DNA from: Halomonas alimentaria
GTDB taxonomy: Bacteria > Pseudomonadota > Gammaproteobacteria > Pseudomonadales > Halomonadaceae
Length of the DNA: 64,000 nt
NCBI RefSeq assembly: GCF_009902005.1
Contig: NZ_WUTT01000001.1
Span: 538,609-602,608, forward strand
Direction: 5' to 3'
Shown here: piece by piece, positions 1-7,732 of the stretch
How the letters are laid out: each line of letters starts with the position of its first letter
Numbering within the stretch: position 1 is the first letter of the stretch
Position numbers and translations under genes: made by a program
The notes under the pieces: generated by a model
What the model was told of the DNA's origin: nothing
Seen by the model: only the letters and a program-made list of their open reading frames with translations
The model's database searches: none

Positions 1-1
1 G

Positions 2-295
2 GTCGAGCAGCGTCAGCTCTTGATCGACGCACCGACAAGCCAGATTAATTATGCGAACTTGAGAATCGCCACACTAGAAGACCTTCCCGAAAATGGCACT
101 ACCCTAATTGCCAAGCGCGTCGAGATCGCCATGAAGCAGCGCCAGGGAAAAGAACTTAAGAAGAAGAATGTGCTCGTGGAGATGCTGAAGGAATTCGACA
201 GCTGGACGACAATCAGTGACCTACCAACAGGCACCGCTGACAATGCCGAACGTTTATTCAAGAATATCAATGCTGCATTTGGGGTGGAGAGCTAG
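2..295 (+). CDS. C-terminal fragment of an unrecognised protein (5' end outside window)
   Basis: The reading frame is open from base 2 to a TAG at 293-295, giving 97 residues without the true start. A TTG at 20 could serve as a start, but the frame continues upstream to the window edge, so a truncated longer gene is more likely. The visible part is charged and helical, with a lysine-rich stretch (RQGKELKKKN) and no motif I recognise. It is AT-richer than the chromosome to the right and lies just upstream of the REC/kinase pair on the same strand, so it may belong to the same accessory module. Function unknown. Confidence 0.5.
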   Translation, partial: VEQRQLLIDAPTSQINYANLRIATLEDLPENGTTLIAKRVEIAMKQRQGKELKKKNVLVEMLKEFDSWTTISDLPTGTADNAERLFKNINAAFGVES

Positions 296-533
296 CTTGT
301 CTTAAACAACAAAGCAGCCATTGATTTATGCCTCATGGACTGCGGCTCTTAGCCGTATGTGGAATTTTAGTCCATCCTGATGAGGTAGCTGAGGCAGTTG
401 ACGACCCAAAGCCGACATGTCGGGAAATGCGGAATACTCATTCATCTGTGTTTAACAAATGCGGAGGAAAAGGAGGCATTGCCGACCTTCATCACCCCCG
501 CGCGGTAATTATTAATGGAAGGGTTTTGTATAC

Positions 534-1193
534 ATGCTTAATAGGTTGATCGATAAAATAATCAAAGGTGGCTCTCGGCCTGTTTTTAATGAGCTAACAA
601 AGGCTGAGATAAAAGATAGAACAAAAATTCTGTTCATAGATGACAATAAGTTCAAGGTCATAGATATCTTGAAGAACAATGGGTGGAGAAATACTCAGTG
701 CTTAGACGATATTGAGGACCTTGATGATATCAGAGTTAGGGAGTCACACATATTATTCATTGATATTCACGGCGTTGGGAGAGGGCTTGGTTTTTCAAAC
801 GAAGGTTTGGGGTTGGTTAAGGCACTAAAGGAAAGGTATCCCGAGAAGAAGGTTGTAGTATATTCTTCTGAAAGTAAGGGGGACAGGTTTGAAGAGGGTT
901 TTGAATATGCTGATTCACGGCTTAAGAAAAACGTGGATCCGATAAGGTTTTTAGCCTTGGTGGATGATTATTCAGATGAGTTTTTTTCTTTGGATGCATG
1001 TGCGAATAGATTAAAGGAGATTCTCAGGGAAGATTTCAAGGTTTCTATGACTGTGGATGAAGTTAAGCAGAAAATTTATCAATTTCAGAAGAAAGGGGAT
1101 TTTTCAGAAGACTCTGTTTCGCGTGCTTTTAATATTGGCAACGCAGGGAGTGTTGCCTCTATCATAGGGCTTTTCCTTGGAGCTTCGAGTTGA
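534..1193 (+). CDS. response-regulator receiver (REC) domain protein without DNA-binding output
   Basis: 219 residues. The N-terminal two thirds reads as a receiver domain: acidic pair D36-D37 after the first strand (ILFIDD), candidate phospho-acceptor D77 (ILFIDIHG), S111-S112 at the end of strand four (VVVYSSES) and K131/K132 (LKKNV). The last ~70 residues hold no helix-turn-helix. They form a charged helical segment and end in a short glycine-rich hydrophobic tail (about 203-217) that could touch a membrane or be a packing helix. Its TGA overlaps the TTG start of the kinase-like gene, so translation is probably coupled. Codon use is AT-rich compared with the rest of the window, suggesting acquisition. 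The REC fold is fairly sure; the output is unknown. Confidence 0.75.
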   Translation: MLNRLIDKIIKGGSRPVFNELTKAEIKDRTKILFIDDNKFKVIDILKNNGWRNTQCLDDIEDLDDIRVRESHILFIDIHGVGRGLGFSNEGLGLVKALKERYPEKKVVVYSSESKGDRFEEGFEYADSRLKKNVDPIRFLALVDDYSDEFFSLDACANRLKEILREDFKVSMTVDEVKQKIYQFQKKGDFSEDSVSRAFNIGNAGSVASIIGLFLGASS

Positions 1194-2221
1194 AATTCAT
1201 TTATTTATATGATGCTTCCGTTGGTAGGTCCGATAATTTGGAAGATGGGTGTAAAGGCTGTGTATCAAAAGCTAATGCTTCCGTTAACTCCTTGAAGTGC
1301 CCAGTATTCCACGATAATAGAATGCATACGAAGAGGTCGAGTGAAGAAGGTGTTTTTTTCTTCTGCACATCTTACGAAGAAAAGTCGAAAAACAGTTTTC
1401 GAGGAAAGCTTGAAGGCTATGAGGAGTTAATTCGTCAGCTTGTCATTGAGAAGAACGAGCAGCGAGAAGAAGAAGCTGTTGGTTTTAAAAGACATTTACA
1501 TAACTTGGTGAGCTTAAATGCTGTTGCTATTCAGTCGATTTATGCAAACATTCCACAGGAGAGCTTTATCCAGAGTAGGCGCGAAGAGCTCTTGTCGACT
1601 ATCACTGAGCATGTCCGCTCTTCCCCTGAGATCTCTGCAAAGCTAATAGTAGACCTGCTTAAAAATGAAGTATTAAAGAAGGCTGAGCTTTCGGCTTATA
1701 ATAAGATTTTCCACGATGAATCACCAGACTTTTTCTACTATTCTGCGCACAAGATTGTTTTGCTTGTTCTCAATTCTTTTTGGGATGAGTTTAAGGAGAA
1801 AGATGTCAGGGTATCTATGGATAGTTTTTATGGGAAGGTTAAGATAGACTTTGATGCGTTTGCAGCTGTTCTGACTCATGTCTTCCATAACTCAGCAAAA
1901 TACATTCTTCCGAGAAGTAAGCTCTCCATATTTTTTCAATCTACAGGAGAAGGGGCTGTTAGGATAAGTTTTGAGATGATTAGTCTGAGAATAAAAAGAG
2001 AAGAGGAGGATCTGATTTTCAAAAAGAGCTTTTCCGGTGAAGAGCCAAGACGTTTAAAAAGAGATGGTGAGGGTCTTGGTTTGTGGGTTGTTAAAGAACT
2101 GCTCGGTTCAATGGGGGGGAGTATATCTGTTGAAACTGATATCGACAAGAGAAAGAGGAGGAATAAAATGGGTGTTAATTATGAGCTGAATAGATTTAAT
2201 ATCTTTCTTTTGCAGAGTTGA
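1190..2221 (+). CDS. sensor histidine kinase-like protein (HATPase) with cysteine-containing N-terminus
   Basis: 343 residues from TTG 1190, which overlaps the preceding TGA by 4 bases. The C-terminal half is a GHKL/HATPase fold: N-box HVFHNSAKY (N234), F-box-like IFKKSF, and G2 box GEGLGLWVV (293-301). The usual DxGxG (G1) motif is not visible; the stretch FEMISLRIKREEED stands in its place, so nucleotide binding is either divergent or lost. A likely phospho-acceptor region is KRHLHNL (H102/H104), followed by long helices. The N-terminus has cysteines at 21, 24, 37 and 59, possibly a metal site or redox sensor (inference). No transmembrane segment, so probably cytosolic. It presumably signals to the REC protein encoded just upstream. 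Confidence 0.75.
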   Translation: MKFIYLYDASVGRSDNLEDGCKGCVSKANASVNSLKCPVFHDNRMHTKRSSEEGVFFFCTSYEEKSKNSFRGKLEGYEELIRQLVIEKNEQREEEAVGFKRHLHNLVSLNAVAIQSIYANIPQESFIQSRREELLSTITEHVRSSPEISAKLIVDLLKNEVLKKAELSAYNKIFHDESPDFFYYSAHKIVLLVLNSFWDEFKEKDVRVSMDSFYGKVKIDFDAFAAVLTHVFHNSAKYILPRSKLSIFFQSTGEGAVRISFEMISLRIKREEEDLIFKKSFSGEEPRRLKRDGEGLGLWVVKELLGSMGGSISVETDIDKRKRRNKMGVNYELNRFNIFLLQS

Positions 2222-2339
2222 TGGCCTCAAGCGACCCCCTCCAAAGCTGCACAGGCTACAGTGCAGCGATCAGAAAAGTGAGTCCGCCTTATGCACCAAG
2301 ATGCTGAATGAGGTGGGCTTATACTAAGTGTTTGTGCGC

Positions 2340-2367
2340 GTCCGCTTCTGGCCGATAGCGGCTGTAT
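2340..2367 (+). repeat. dispersed intergenic repeat, copy 1 (intact)
   Basis: The sequence GTCCGCTTCTGGCCGATAGC followed by GGCTGTATG recurs, with few changes, at 5826-5844 plus 7423-7431, where an insertion sequence splits it. CCGCT and AGCGG form a short inverted pair. The function is unknown; it is a small intergenic element lying between the REC/kinase pair and the molybdate operon. Confidence 0.6.
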
Positions 2368-2396
2368 GCAATATGGTCGTTTTCTTTACGCATGCT

Positions 2397-2434
2397 AACC
2401 GCCCCTCCAGGACGCCCTGGAGGGGCGGTTTTGT
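2397..2434 (+). terminator. rho-independent terminator
   Basis: A perfect 15-bp stem (AACCGCCCCTCCAGG at 2397-2411 pairing with 2416-2430) with a 4-base loop, followed by TTTTG on the + strand. It can end transcription from the REC/kinase pair; the same hairpin faces modC arriving from the right, but the U-run is only convincing on the + strand. The rest of 2222-2517 holds repeat copy 1 and nothing else I recognise. Confidence 0.8.
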
Positions 2435-2517
2435 GTAAAGAAATCGCGTAAATGTTTCTACGCACAGGAAAGGTGGGTTTTGTTTCTGGCTTTCTGGTCA
2501 GCTTTGACTTCCGGCGC

Positions 2518-3645
2518 CTAATGACGCATGTCGAAAGCCACGCAGCGAATCAGGGCTTTCACCGGCATGCCTTGCCTGAGCCCTAACTCGTCATAGGACT
2601 TCCGTGTCAGGCGTGCTCGCAGGTGGTGTCCGCCCACACACAGTAGCAGCTCAATCGAGGTCGGGTTGTCCTGCAGGGTGCCGACTTGCTTGATGACAGC
2701 GTCAAGGTGGTTGCGATAGCTGCTTTGGGCAGTCTCCGAGAGTGCCAGAGCCACGTCGCGCACCGGTACTCTGACTCTGCATCTGGCCCCCACCTGGGCC
2801 TCGATGTGCGGTACCACCAACGTCTGGTCATCGCCAAGGTCCAGGTGCGTGAGAGCGTACTCACGATCATGGCTGGCGACTCGCGTGTCGAGCACCGAGG
2901 CAGCATCGAAGCCACCCACCTGTGCCGTCAGGTCGATGCGGTTAAGCACTCTGTCCAGGCTATCGCTGGCGGCGATCGTGCCGTTGTCGATCAGCACCAG
3001 ATGATCGGCGATGGCGCTGATCTCCTTGGGGTCATGGCTGATGTAGACGATGGGGATTTCAAGGTCGCGGGTCAGCGACAGGATGTAGCGCAGCAGCTCT
3101 TGCTTGCGCGGACCATCCAACCCGGTCAACGGCTCATCCATCAGCAAGAGTTCCGGGTCGGTCAGCAGCGCTCGGCCGATGGAAACACGCCGGGCCTCGC
3201 CGCCCGAGAGCATCCCCGGCATGCGATCCAGCAGATCCCCGATGCCCAGCAGGTCGACGATCGGATCGAAGCGTAAACGGGCCGACGCCGGCATACCGTA
3301 GGTGAGATTGCCCCGTACTCGGTAGTGAGGAAATAGCCTGGCCTCCTGGAAGACCACTCCGACCCGTCGACGATGTGGCGGCAGGAAGTGGCTACGAGAG
3401 GTGTCCACCAGGCAGCGCTCGCCAATCTGTATGATGCCTTTGTCAGGACGATCCAGCCCGGCAATCAGGCGCAGCAGGCTCGTCTTGCCGCTTCCGGAGG
3501 CACCAAAAAAGGCTGACACTCCGTGAGTCGGAAGCGCCAGATCAACGTCCAGCGTAAAAGTGCCCAGCTGCTTGCTCACATCCAGCCGCAAGCCGTGTTC
3601 GTGCCTCGTCGAGGTGGGCATGCCCCGGCCCAGGGTGGCATCCAT
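2518..3645 (-). CDS. modC: molybdate ABC transporter ATP-binding protein ModC
   Basis: 375 residues. Energises molybdate import with ModB. Walker A GASGSGKTS, signature LSGGEARRVS, Walker B LLLMDEP with the D-loop, and switch histidine ISHD are all present; the C-terminal ~130 residues are a TOBE/MOP-like molybdate-binding region. The start is ATG 3645, because GAGGAG lies just upstream and overlaps the modB stop; a longer frame reaches 3690 but would overlap modB. Last gene of modABC. Confidence 0.95.
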   Translation of the reverse strand: MDATLGRGMPTSTRHEHGLRLDVSKQLGTFTLDVDLALPTHGVSAFFGASGSGKTSLLRLIAGLDRPDKGIIQIGERCLVDTSRSHFLPPHRRRVGVVFQEARLFPHYRVRGNLTYGMPASARLRFDPIVDLLGIGDLLDRMPGMLSGGEARRVSIGRALLTDPELLLMDEPLTGLDGPRKQELLRYILSLTRDLEIPIVYISHDPKEISAIADHLVLIDNGTIAASDSLDRVLNRIDLTAQVGGFDAASVLDTRVASHDREYALTHLDLGDDQTLVVPHIEAQVGARCRVRVPVRDVALALSETAQSSYRNHLDAVIKQVGTLQDNPTSIELLLCVGGHHLRARLTRKSYDELGLRQGMPVKALIRCVAFDMRH

Positions 3646-3655
3646 GAGAGACTCC

Positions 3656-4351
3656 TCAGGCGTCACGTTCGCGCAGACGATGGCGCGCATGGCGGGCCAG
3701 CCACTCGGAGGCCAGCAGAGAGAGCATGGCGATGATGATCGCCAGCAGGCACAGTCGAGCGGCGGCGGCCTCTCGGCCGGGCGACTGAATCAGGGTGTAC
3801 AGGGCCAGCGGCAGGTTACGTGTCTCGCCGGGGATGTTGGAGGCAAAGGTGATCGTCGCGCCGAATTCGGAGAGGGCTCGCGCAAAGGCCAGCAGGGTGC
3901 CGGTGAGTAGACCGGGGATGGCCAGCGGCAGAGTGATGGTCACGAAGATCCTCCAGCGGCCGGCTCCCAGCGTACTGGCCGCGGCTTCCAGTTTGGGGTC
4001 GACTGCCTCCAGCGAGAGGCGGATGGCACGTACCAAAAGGGGGAAAGCCATCACGCCGCTGGCCACGGCAGCGCCCTGCCAAGTGAAGGGCAGGCCAATA
4101 CCGAACAGATCGTGTAACCAGCGGCCCAGCCAGCCCTGGCGACCCATCGTGACCAGCAGCAGGTAGCCAACTACCACTGGGGGCAGCACCAGGGGCAGGT
4201 GCACGAGTCCATCGAGCAGCGCTTTGCCACGAAACTCGTGGCGTGCCAATAGCCAGGCGATGGCGATACCCGGCGGCAGAATCCATACCACGGCACTGAT
4301 ACCGATCTTCATGCTGAGGAGAATGGCTTCCCACTCGGCCGGAGTCAGCAT
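3656..4351 (-). CDS. modB: molybdate ABC transporter permease ModB
   Basis: 231 residues, strongly hydrophobic with about five membrane segments. The cytoplasmic coupling motif of binding-protein-dependent permeases is visible (EAASTLGAGRWRIFVTITLP). The stop lies 10 bases before the modC start, and modA ends 12 bases upstream, so the three genes form one operon. Length is normal for ModB. Confidence 0.95.
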   Translation of the reverse strand: MLTPAEWEAILLSMKIGISAVVWILPPGIAIAWLLARHEFRGKALLDGLVHLPLVLPPVVVGYLLLVTMGRQGWLGRWLHDLFGIGLPFTWQGAAVASGVMAFPLLVRAIRLSLEAVDPKLEAAASTLGAGRWRIFVTITLPLAIPGLLTGTLLAFARALSEFGATITFASNIPGETRNLPLALYTLIQSPGREAAAARLCLLAIIIAMLSLLASEWLARHARHRLRERDA

Positions 4352-4363
4352 CGCCTGCCTCGC

Positions 4364-5164
4364 TTAGCGGGAGGTGTCGGCAGGCGAGAAGCCGTGTGTT
4401 GCGAAGATGTTTCTCGCTTCTTCGCTTTCCAGCCAGGAACGGAAGGCTGCCGCTGCCGCGTTGTCTTCGGCATCGATCAGAGCGACCGGATAGACGATGG
4501 GCTCATGAGTATCCAGAGGGAACAGGCCCAGGGTACGCACGGCGTCACTCGCCTCGGCGTCGGTCTGGTAGACAATACCGACGGGGGTTTCGCCACGCTC
4601 CACCAAGGCCAGTGCGGCTCGTACGTCATTGCCACGGGCCAAGCGATCCTCGAGGTCTTGCCACTCGCCGAGTGCCTCCATGGCCTGCCGGGCATAGATG
4701 CCCGCCGGCACATGGTCGGGATCGCCAACCGACAGGCGCTCGCCCGAACCGAGTAGGCTCATGAGAACCCCGTCTTCACCCGGGATGAAGTCGTGGATCT
4801 CGCTGCTGGAGGGGGCCACCAGGGCGAGGCGGTTCTGCAACAGGTTGGCGCGTTCCTGAAGCAGGACACCCTGCTCTTCGAGCCAATCCATCCAGCTGAT
4901 ATTGGCGGAGATGAACAGATCCGCGGGGGCACCATTCACGATCTGGCGAGCCAGCGTGGACGACGAGGCATAGACCGGCACGATGGTGAGGTCCTGATGC
5001 TCCGACGTGTAAGCCGCGATGATGTCATCCATGGCGTCGGTCATGGAGGCTGCCGCAGACACCTGCAGGGTCGCCGCCTGAGCTAGCGATACGGTACCGA
5101 GTAATGTCAGGGCCAGCAGCCCGCAGCGAGCCAGGCGATGAGTTGTAGCGTCGAATGAGGGCAT
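4364..5164 (-). CDS. modA: periplasmic molybdate-binding protein ModA
   Basis: 266 residues from ATG 5164. The N-terminus is a signal peptide (hydrophobic core LLALTLLGTVSLAQA, cleavage likely after AQA). Family hallmarks are SAAASMTDAMDD, APADLFISAN and VPAGIYARQAME. It captures molybdate/tungstate and hands it to ModBC. A longer frame to 5227 exists, but 5164 places the signal peptide correctly and leaves room for the promoter and ModE operator immediately upstream. Confidence 0.95.
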   Translation of the reverse strand: MPSFDATTHRLARCGLLALTLLGTVSLAQAATLQVSAAASMTDAMDDIIAAYTSEHQDLTIVPVYASSSTLARQIVNGAPADLFISANISWMDWLEEQGVLLQERANLLQNRLALVAPSSSEIHDFIPGEDGVLMSLLGSGERLSVGDPDHVPAGIYARQAMEALGEWQDLEDRLARGNDVRAALALVERGETPVGIVYQTDAEASDAVRTLGLFPLDTHEPIVYPVALIDAEDNAAAAAFRSWLESEEARNIFATHGFSPADTSR

Positions 5165-5170
5165 ACGGGC

Positions 5171-5198
5171 ACCGTTATGTACAAGTGAACATAGCGGT
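5171..5198 (-). promoter_or_regulatory. ModE operator upstream of modA
   Basis: A 28-bp imperfect palindrome. Arms ACCGNTATGT and ACATANCGGT flank a short centre; this resembles the E. coli ModE site with TATGT/ACATA half-sites spaced across the dyad. It begins directly downstream of the -10 element of the mod promoter and covers the expected transcription start, so bound ModE-molybdate would block modABC transcription. Confidence 0.8.
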
Positions 5199-5227
5199 AC
5201 TGTAACGAGCGGCTGCCGGTTTGCCAA
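5199..5227 (-). promoter_or_regulatory. sigma-70 promoter of modABC
   Basis: On the - strand, TTGGCA (5222-5227) is followed by a 17-bp spacer and TACAGT (5199-5204). The predicted start is near 5192, inside the ModE operator, giving a leader of about 28 bases before the modA ATG. Confidence 0.65.
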
Positions 5228-5239
5228 GCCATTGGCTAC

Positions 5240-5620
5240 TCAGTCTTCAGCAGCTAAGGCGTCGGGTCGCATGAGCTTCAATAAGGCGTCGGCATGTTCG
5301 CAGACGTCACGGTCCAGGCGACGTTGTAAGGCGCGGTAATGGTCGAGTACCTGGCGCCCGAGAGGTGTCACCTGGGCCCCTCCCCCCTCGGCTCCACCAG
5401 CCGCGGTAGTAATCAAGGGAGAGGGGAAGTGCCGGTTCATGGTGTCAATCAGCTGCCAGGCTTTCTTGTAGCTCATGCCCAGCTCACGACTCGCGGCGGA
5501 GATCGAGCCGCAGGCGTCGATCCGGTCGAGCAGGTCGGCCTTACCGGGCCCCAGAACGACGTCCTTCTCGGCCACGAGCCGAAGCTGGAAACAGGGCTGG
5601 TCATGGTAGGTGCGAGTCAT
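5240..5620 (-). CDS. modE: short ModE-type molybdate-responsive repressor
   Basis: 126 residues: the LysR-like winged helix-turn-helix of ModE (DLLDRIDACGSISAASRELGMSYKKAWQLID). The two C-terminal MOP/TOBE molybdate-binding domains of the ~260-residue E. coli protein are absent. It lies upstream of modABC on the same strand. Stand-alone ModE DNA-binding domains are known; how this form senses molybdate is not evident from the sequence, though ModC carries a TOBE region. Confidence 0.9.
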   Translation of the reverse strand: MTRTYHDQPCFQLRLVAEKDVVLGPGKADLLDRIDACGSISAASRELGMSYKKAWQLIDTMNRHFPSPLITTAAGGAEGGGAQVTPLGRQVLDHYRALQRRLDRDVCEHADALLKLMRPDALAAED

Positions 5621-5739
5621 GCGGGTATCACAGCCAAGGAGTTTGACTTCATCTTACTGCGCGTGGGCGATGACCAGTAGGCCAACCCAGCTGCGGGTAT
5701 CTTGTCCTGGCATGACCACCAACATGACGTCATTATGTA

Positions 5740-5759
5740 AAGAAAACCAAGGTTTTCTT
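5740..5759. promoter_or_regulatory. perfect palindrome upstream of modE
   Basis: AAGAAAACC at 5740-5748 and GGTTTTCTT at 5751-5759 form a 9-bp perfect inverted repeat around AA. It lies about 120 bases upstream of modE. It could be an operator or a hairpin; no U-run follows. A TATAAT at 5805-5810 (+ strand) lies close by but now points into the insertion sequence. Confidence 0.35.
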
Positions 5760-5840
5760 GTGGTGGAATGCAACCATTCAGATGGGGGAAAGGTTTAATC
5801 CAACTATAATAGCCCCCGAGGGTTAGTCCGCTTTTGGCCG

Positions 5841-5844
5841 ATAG
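5841..5844. repeat. 4-bp target-site duplication ATAG (left)
   Basis: ATAG directly abuts the left inverted repeat of the IS1380-family element and recurs at 7419-7422. Confidence 0.75.
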
Positions 5845-7418
5845 CCCGGATGTTGCATCGGGCTGATCAGAAGTGCTCAGGTTTCAGGCTCGGAGAGTGT
5901 GATCCCTCTTTGGGCCTGAAATTGGCTACATATTGATCAAATTACTGAGTTCAAGATGCACTGCCCCCAACCCCCATGTGTTTTCTGTGCCGGGGACAGC
6001 ACGCCGCGGCGCTATCCCGGCACCAGCTTGCTGGCCAACTTCAGAAAGAGGTCCTGCTCCGGGTACTGGCTGCTCAACATCAGCCGAATCGTGCGCGTGT
6101 TGCGGGTGATGACGGCGCCGATCTTCAGCAGCTTCAGGCGGAGGGTGTTGACCTGGGCCTGGGCGAAGGCTGTGCGCCTGAGGTAAACCCGACGCAGCCG
6201 CTCCAGGAGTAGGTAGGCCAGCCCCGAGAGCAGCAGTCGGTACTGGTTGGGCCACCATTCGTGGCAGCTGGTGCGGTCGGAGAACAGGAACTGCTGCTCC
6301 TTGATACGGTTCTCCATCTCGCCCCGGGCACAGTAGCGGTGGTCATAGAGCCACTCGGCGCTGCAGCCGCGCAGGCTGGTGACCACATAGCGGGTGTTGA
6401 AGCCACGCCGGCTGGTCTCGGACTTGACGATCACCCTTCGTCGACGCTCCTTCCAGCTCTTGGCAGCGTACTCGATGAAGCCGAAGACACGTTCCTTCTC
6501 CCAGCTCTTCTCGAAGCGGATGGCCGATTCGTAGTCGATGTCCAGAGCCAGCTTGGCCAAGCGCTTGTTGCCGGCGAGGCCGATGATGTAATCGACGCCA
6601 TGGCGGTCACACCAGTTGAGGATCAGCGGACGGCAGAAGCCGCTGTCGCCTCGGAAGACGATCTTCACCTCAGGCCACGCCTGGCGCAGCCGACGGACCA
6701 ACAGAGCGAGGATGGCACCGGCGTGGTGAGCGGCATCCAGCGAGGCCGGACGCAGGTAGCTGACCAGCAGCTGGTCGCCACAGAACACGAACAGCGGCAG
6801 GAAGATGTAGTGGTTGTAGTAGCCGTTGAAGTGCCGCCCGAGCTGCTGGCCATGCACCCGATCGTCGGTAGCATCGAAGTCGAGGTAGAGCGGCTTCTTG
6901 GGTGGCCGCCGGAACGAGCGGATGAACTGCTCGATCATCTCCTCGTGGATGGTGATCGCCCAGTCCCGGTCAGCTTGCTGCTCGAAGCGGCACAAGGTGG
7001 ACTGACTGGCCAGCACGCCATCGGTATCGACGGCGGTCTGCAGGGCGATGTCGTGACGCAACGCATGGTGGTCATTGAGATCCTCATAGCCCAGTGCCAG
7101 GCCGAACACGCGCTGCCGGACCAGGGTTTCGGTGCGGTGCAGGCAGCGCTGAGCGTCGCGCTCGTCGCTGAGTCGGCGAGCGACGGCGCGGGTCAGGCCC
7201 ATCTCGCGATCGAGCTGCCGCAGCAGCAGGATACCGCCGTCAGAAGTGACATCACCGCCATCAAAACGGGCGATGATCTGACGACCTTTGCAGCGTGGAA
7301 AGGAAGCGGATGGCGTGGTACATTTTGTCATGGCGGCTGAAGCGGTTGGTTCTTGTGTAGGAGCTTGAATTATAACCGATTTTCAGCCGCCTTTTTCATG
7401 TCTGATGCAATATCCAGG
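5845..7418 (-). mobile_element. complete IS1380-family insertion sequence
   Basis: A 1574-bp element bounded by imperfect terminal inverted repeats: CCCGGATGTTGCATCGGGC at 5845 and, read inward from 7418 on the other strand, CCTGGATATTGCATCAGAC. Both ends touch ATAG (5841-5844 and 7419-7422), a 4-bp target duplication. It carries a single intact transposase on the - strand. Intact ends, an intact gene and a perfect duplication suggest a recent, potentially active insertion. Confidence 0.9.
6012..7331 (-). CDS. IS1380-family transposase
   Basis: 439 residues, full length. DDE-type catalytic acids can be placed in LYLDFDATDD (about 149-157), VFRGDSGFC (about 226-234) and GEMENRIKEQQ near residue 340; the last matches the Y-x2-R-x3-E-x6-K-like signature region. 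The N-terminal TSDGGILLLRQLDRE is typical of the family. No frameshift is visible. It occupies most of the IS element. Confidence 0.92.
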   Translation of the reverse strand: MTKCTTPSASFPRCKGRQIIARFDGGDVTSDGGILLLRQLDREMGLTRAVARRLSDERDAQRCLHRTETLVRQRVFGLALGYEDLNDHHALRHDIALQTAVDTDGVLASQSTLCRFEQQADRDWAITIHEEMIEQFIRSFRRPPKKPLYLDFDATDDRVHGQQLGRHFNGYYNHYIFLPLFVFCGDQLLVSYLRPASLDAAHHAGAILALLVRRLRQAWPEVKIVFRGDSGFCRPLILNWCDRHGVDYIIGLAGNKRLAKLALDIDYESAIRFEKSWEKERVFGFIEYAAKSWKERRRRVIVKSETSRRGFNTRYVVTSLRGCSAEWLYDHRYCARGEMENRIKEQQFLFSDRTSCHEWWPNQYRLLLSGLAYLLLERLRRVYLRRTAFAQAQVNTLRLKLLKIGAVITRNTRTIRLMLSSQYPEQDLFLKLASKLVPG

Positions 7419-7422
7419 ATAG
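7419..7422. repeat. 4-bp target-site duplication ATAG (right)
   Basis: ATAG follows the right inverted repeat of the IS element and matches 5841-5844. Confidence 0.75.
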
Positions 7423-7640
7423 CGGCTATGCCCCAAATGATCGCTTCCTTCATTCACGGCGTTTCAAAAAGGCACTTCGCTTGCTGAGGAATTCCTTCCC
7501 TTGATTTTGTCCCATGATAGTCAGCAAGAGACTTTTGTAATGCCGACTGTCTGAAAAAAATGGGTATTCGGGCAATAAGATAGGCGGACGGAATAGCGGA
7601 CAAAAGGGATGCCACTGGCACTGATCGGCTATTCCCAGGC

Positions 7641-7670
7641 TTGCCAGCTGAGCCGAAACCGATCTATATT
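7641..7670 (+). promoter_or_regulatory. sigma-70 promoter of the fic gene
   Basis: TTGCCA (7641-7646), an 18-bp spacer and TATATT (7665-7670). The first operator-like inverted repeat (7649-7677) covers the spacer and -10, and the second (7683-7710) covers the early transcript. 7423-7640 holds no gene I can support. Confidence 0.55.
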
Positions 7671-7710
7671 CGGCTCACTATATGAGCCGAAAGATGTGCG
7701 ATTCGGCTCA
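7649..7710. promoter_or_regulatory. doubled palindromic operator upstream of fic
   Basis: TGAGCCGAA and its complement TTCGGCTCA occur as two inverted pairs: 7649-7657 with 7669-7677 (11-base spacer) and 7683-7691 with 7702-7710 (10-base spacer). Centres are about 33 bp apart, near three helical turns. All four half-sites are identical over 9 bases. The position on the promoter and the winged-helix domain of the downstream Fic protein suggest autorepression (inference). Confidence 0.75.
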
Positions 7711-7732
7711 TCCGTATTCTCGGAGGTCTGGC

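Larger units (their letters stand above)
5826..7431 (+). repeat. dispersed intergenic repeat, copy 2, split by an IS element
   Basis: Left part GTCCGCTTTTGGCCGATAG (5826-5844) and right part CGGCTATGC (7423-7431) rebuild a copy of the repeat at 2340-2367 once the insertion sequence and one ATAG are removed. This shows that the IS arrived after the repeat. Confidence 0.65.

Noticed and set aside
328..549. A 73-codon frame before the REC gene
   Set aside because: It overlaps the REC start, has no ribosome site and no recognisable motif; the 296-533 gap is more likely an upstream region.
6261..7340. A 359-codon + strand frame within the insertion sequence
   Set aside because: It is the complement of the intact transposase, which has full family motifs.
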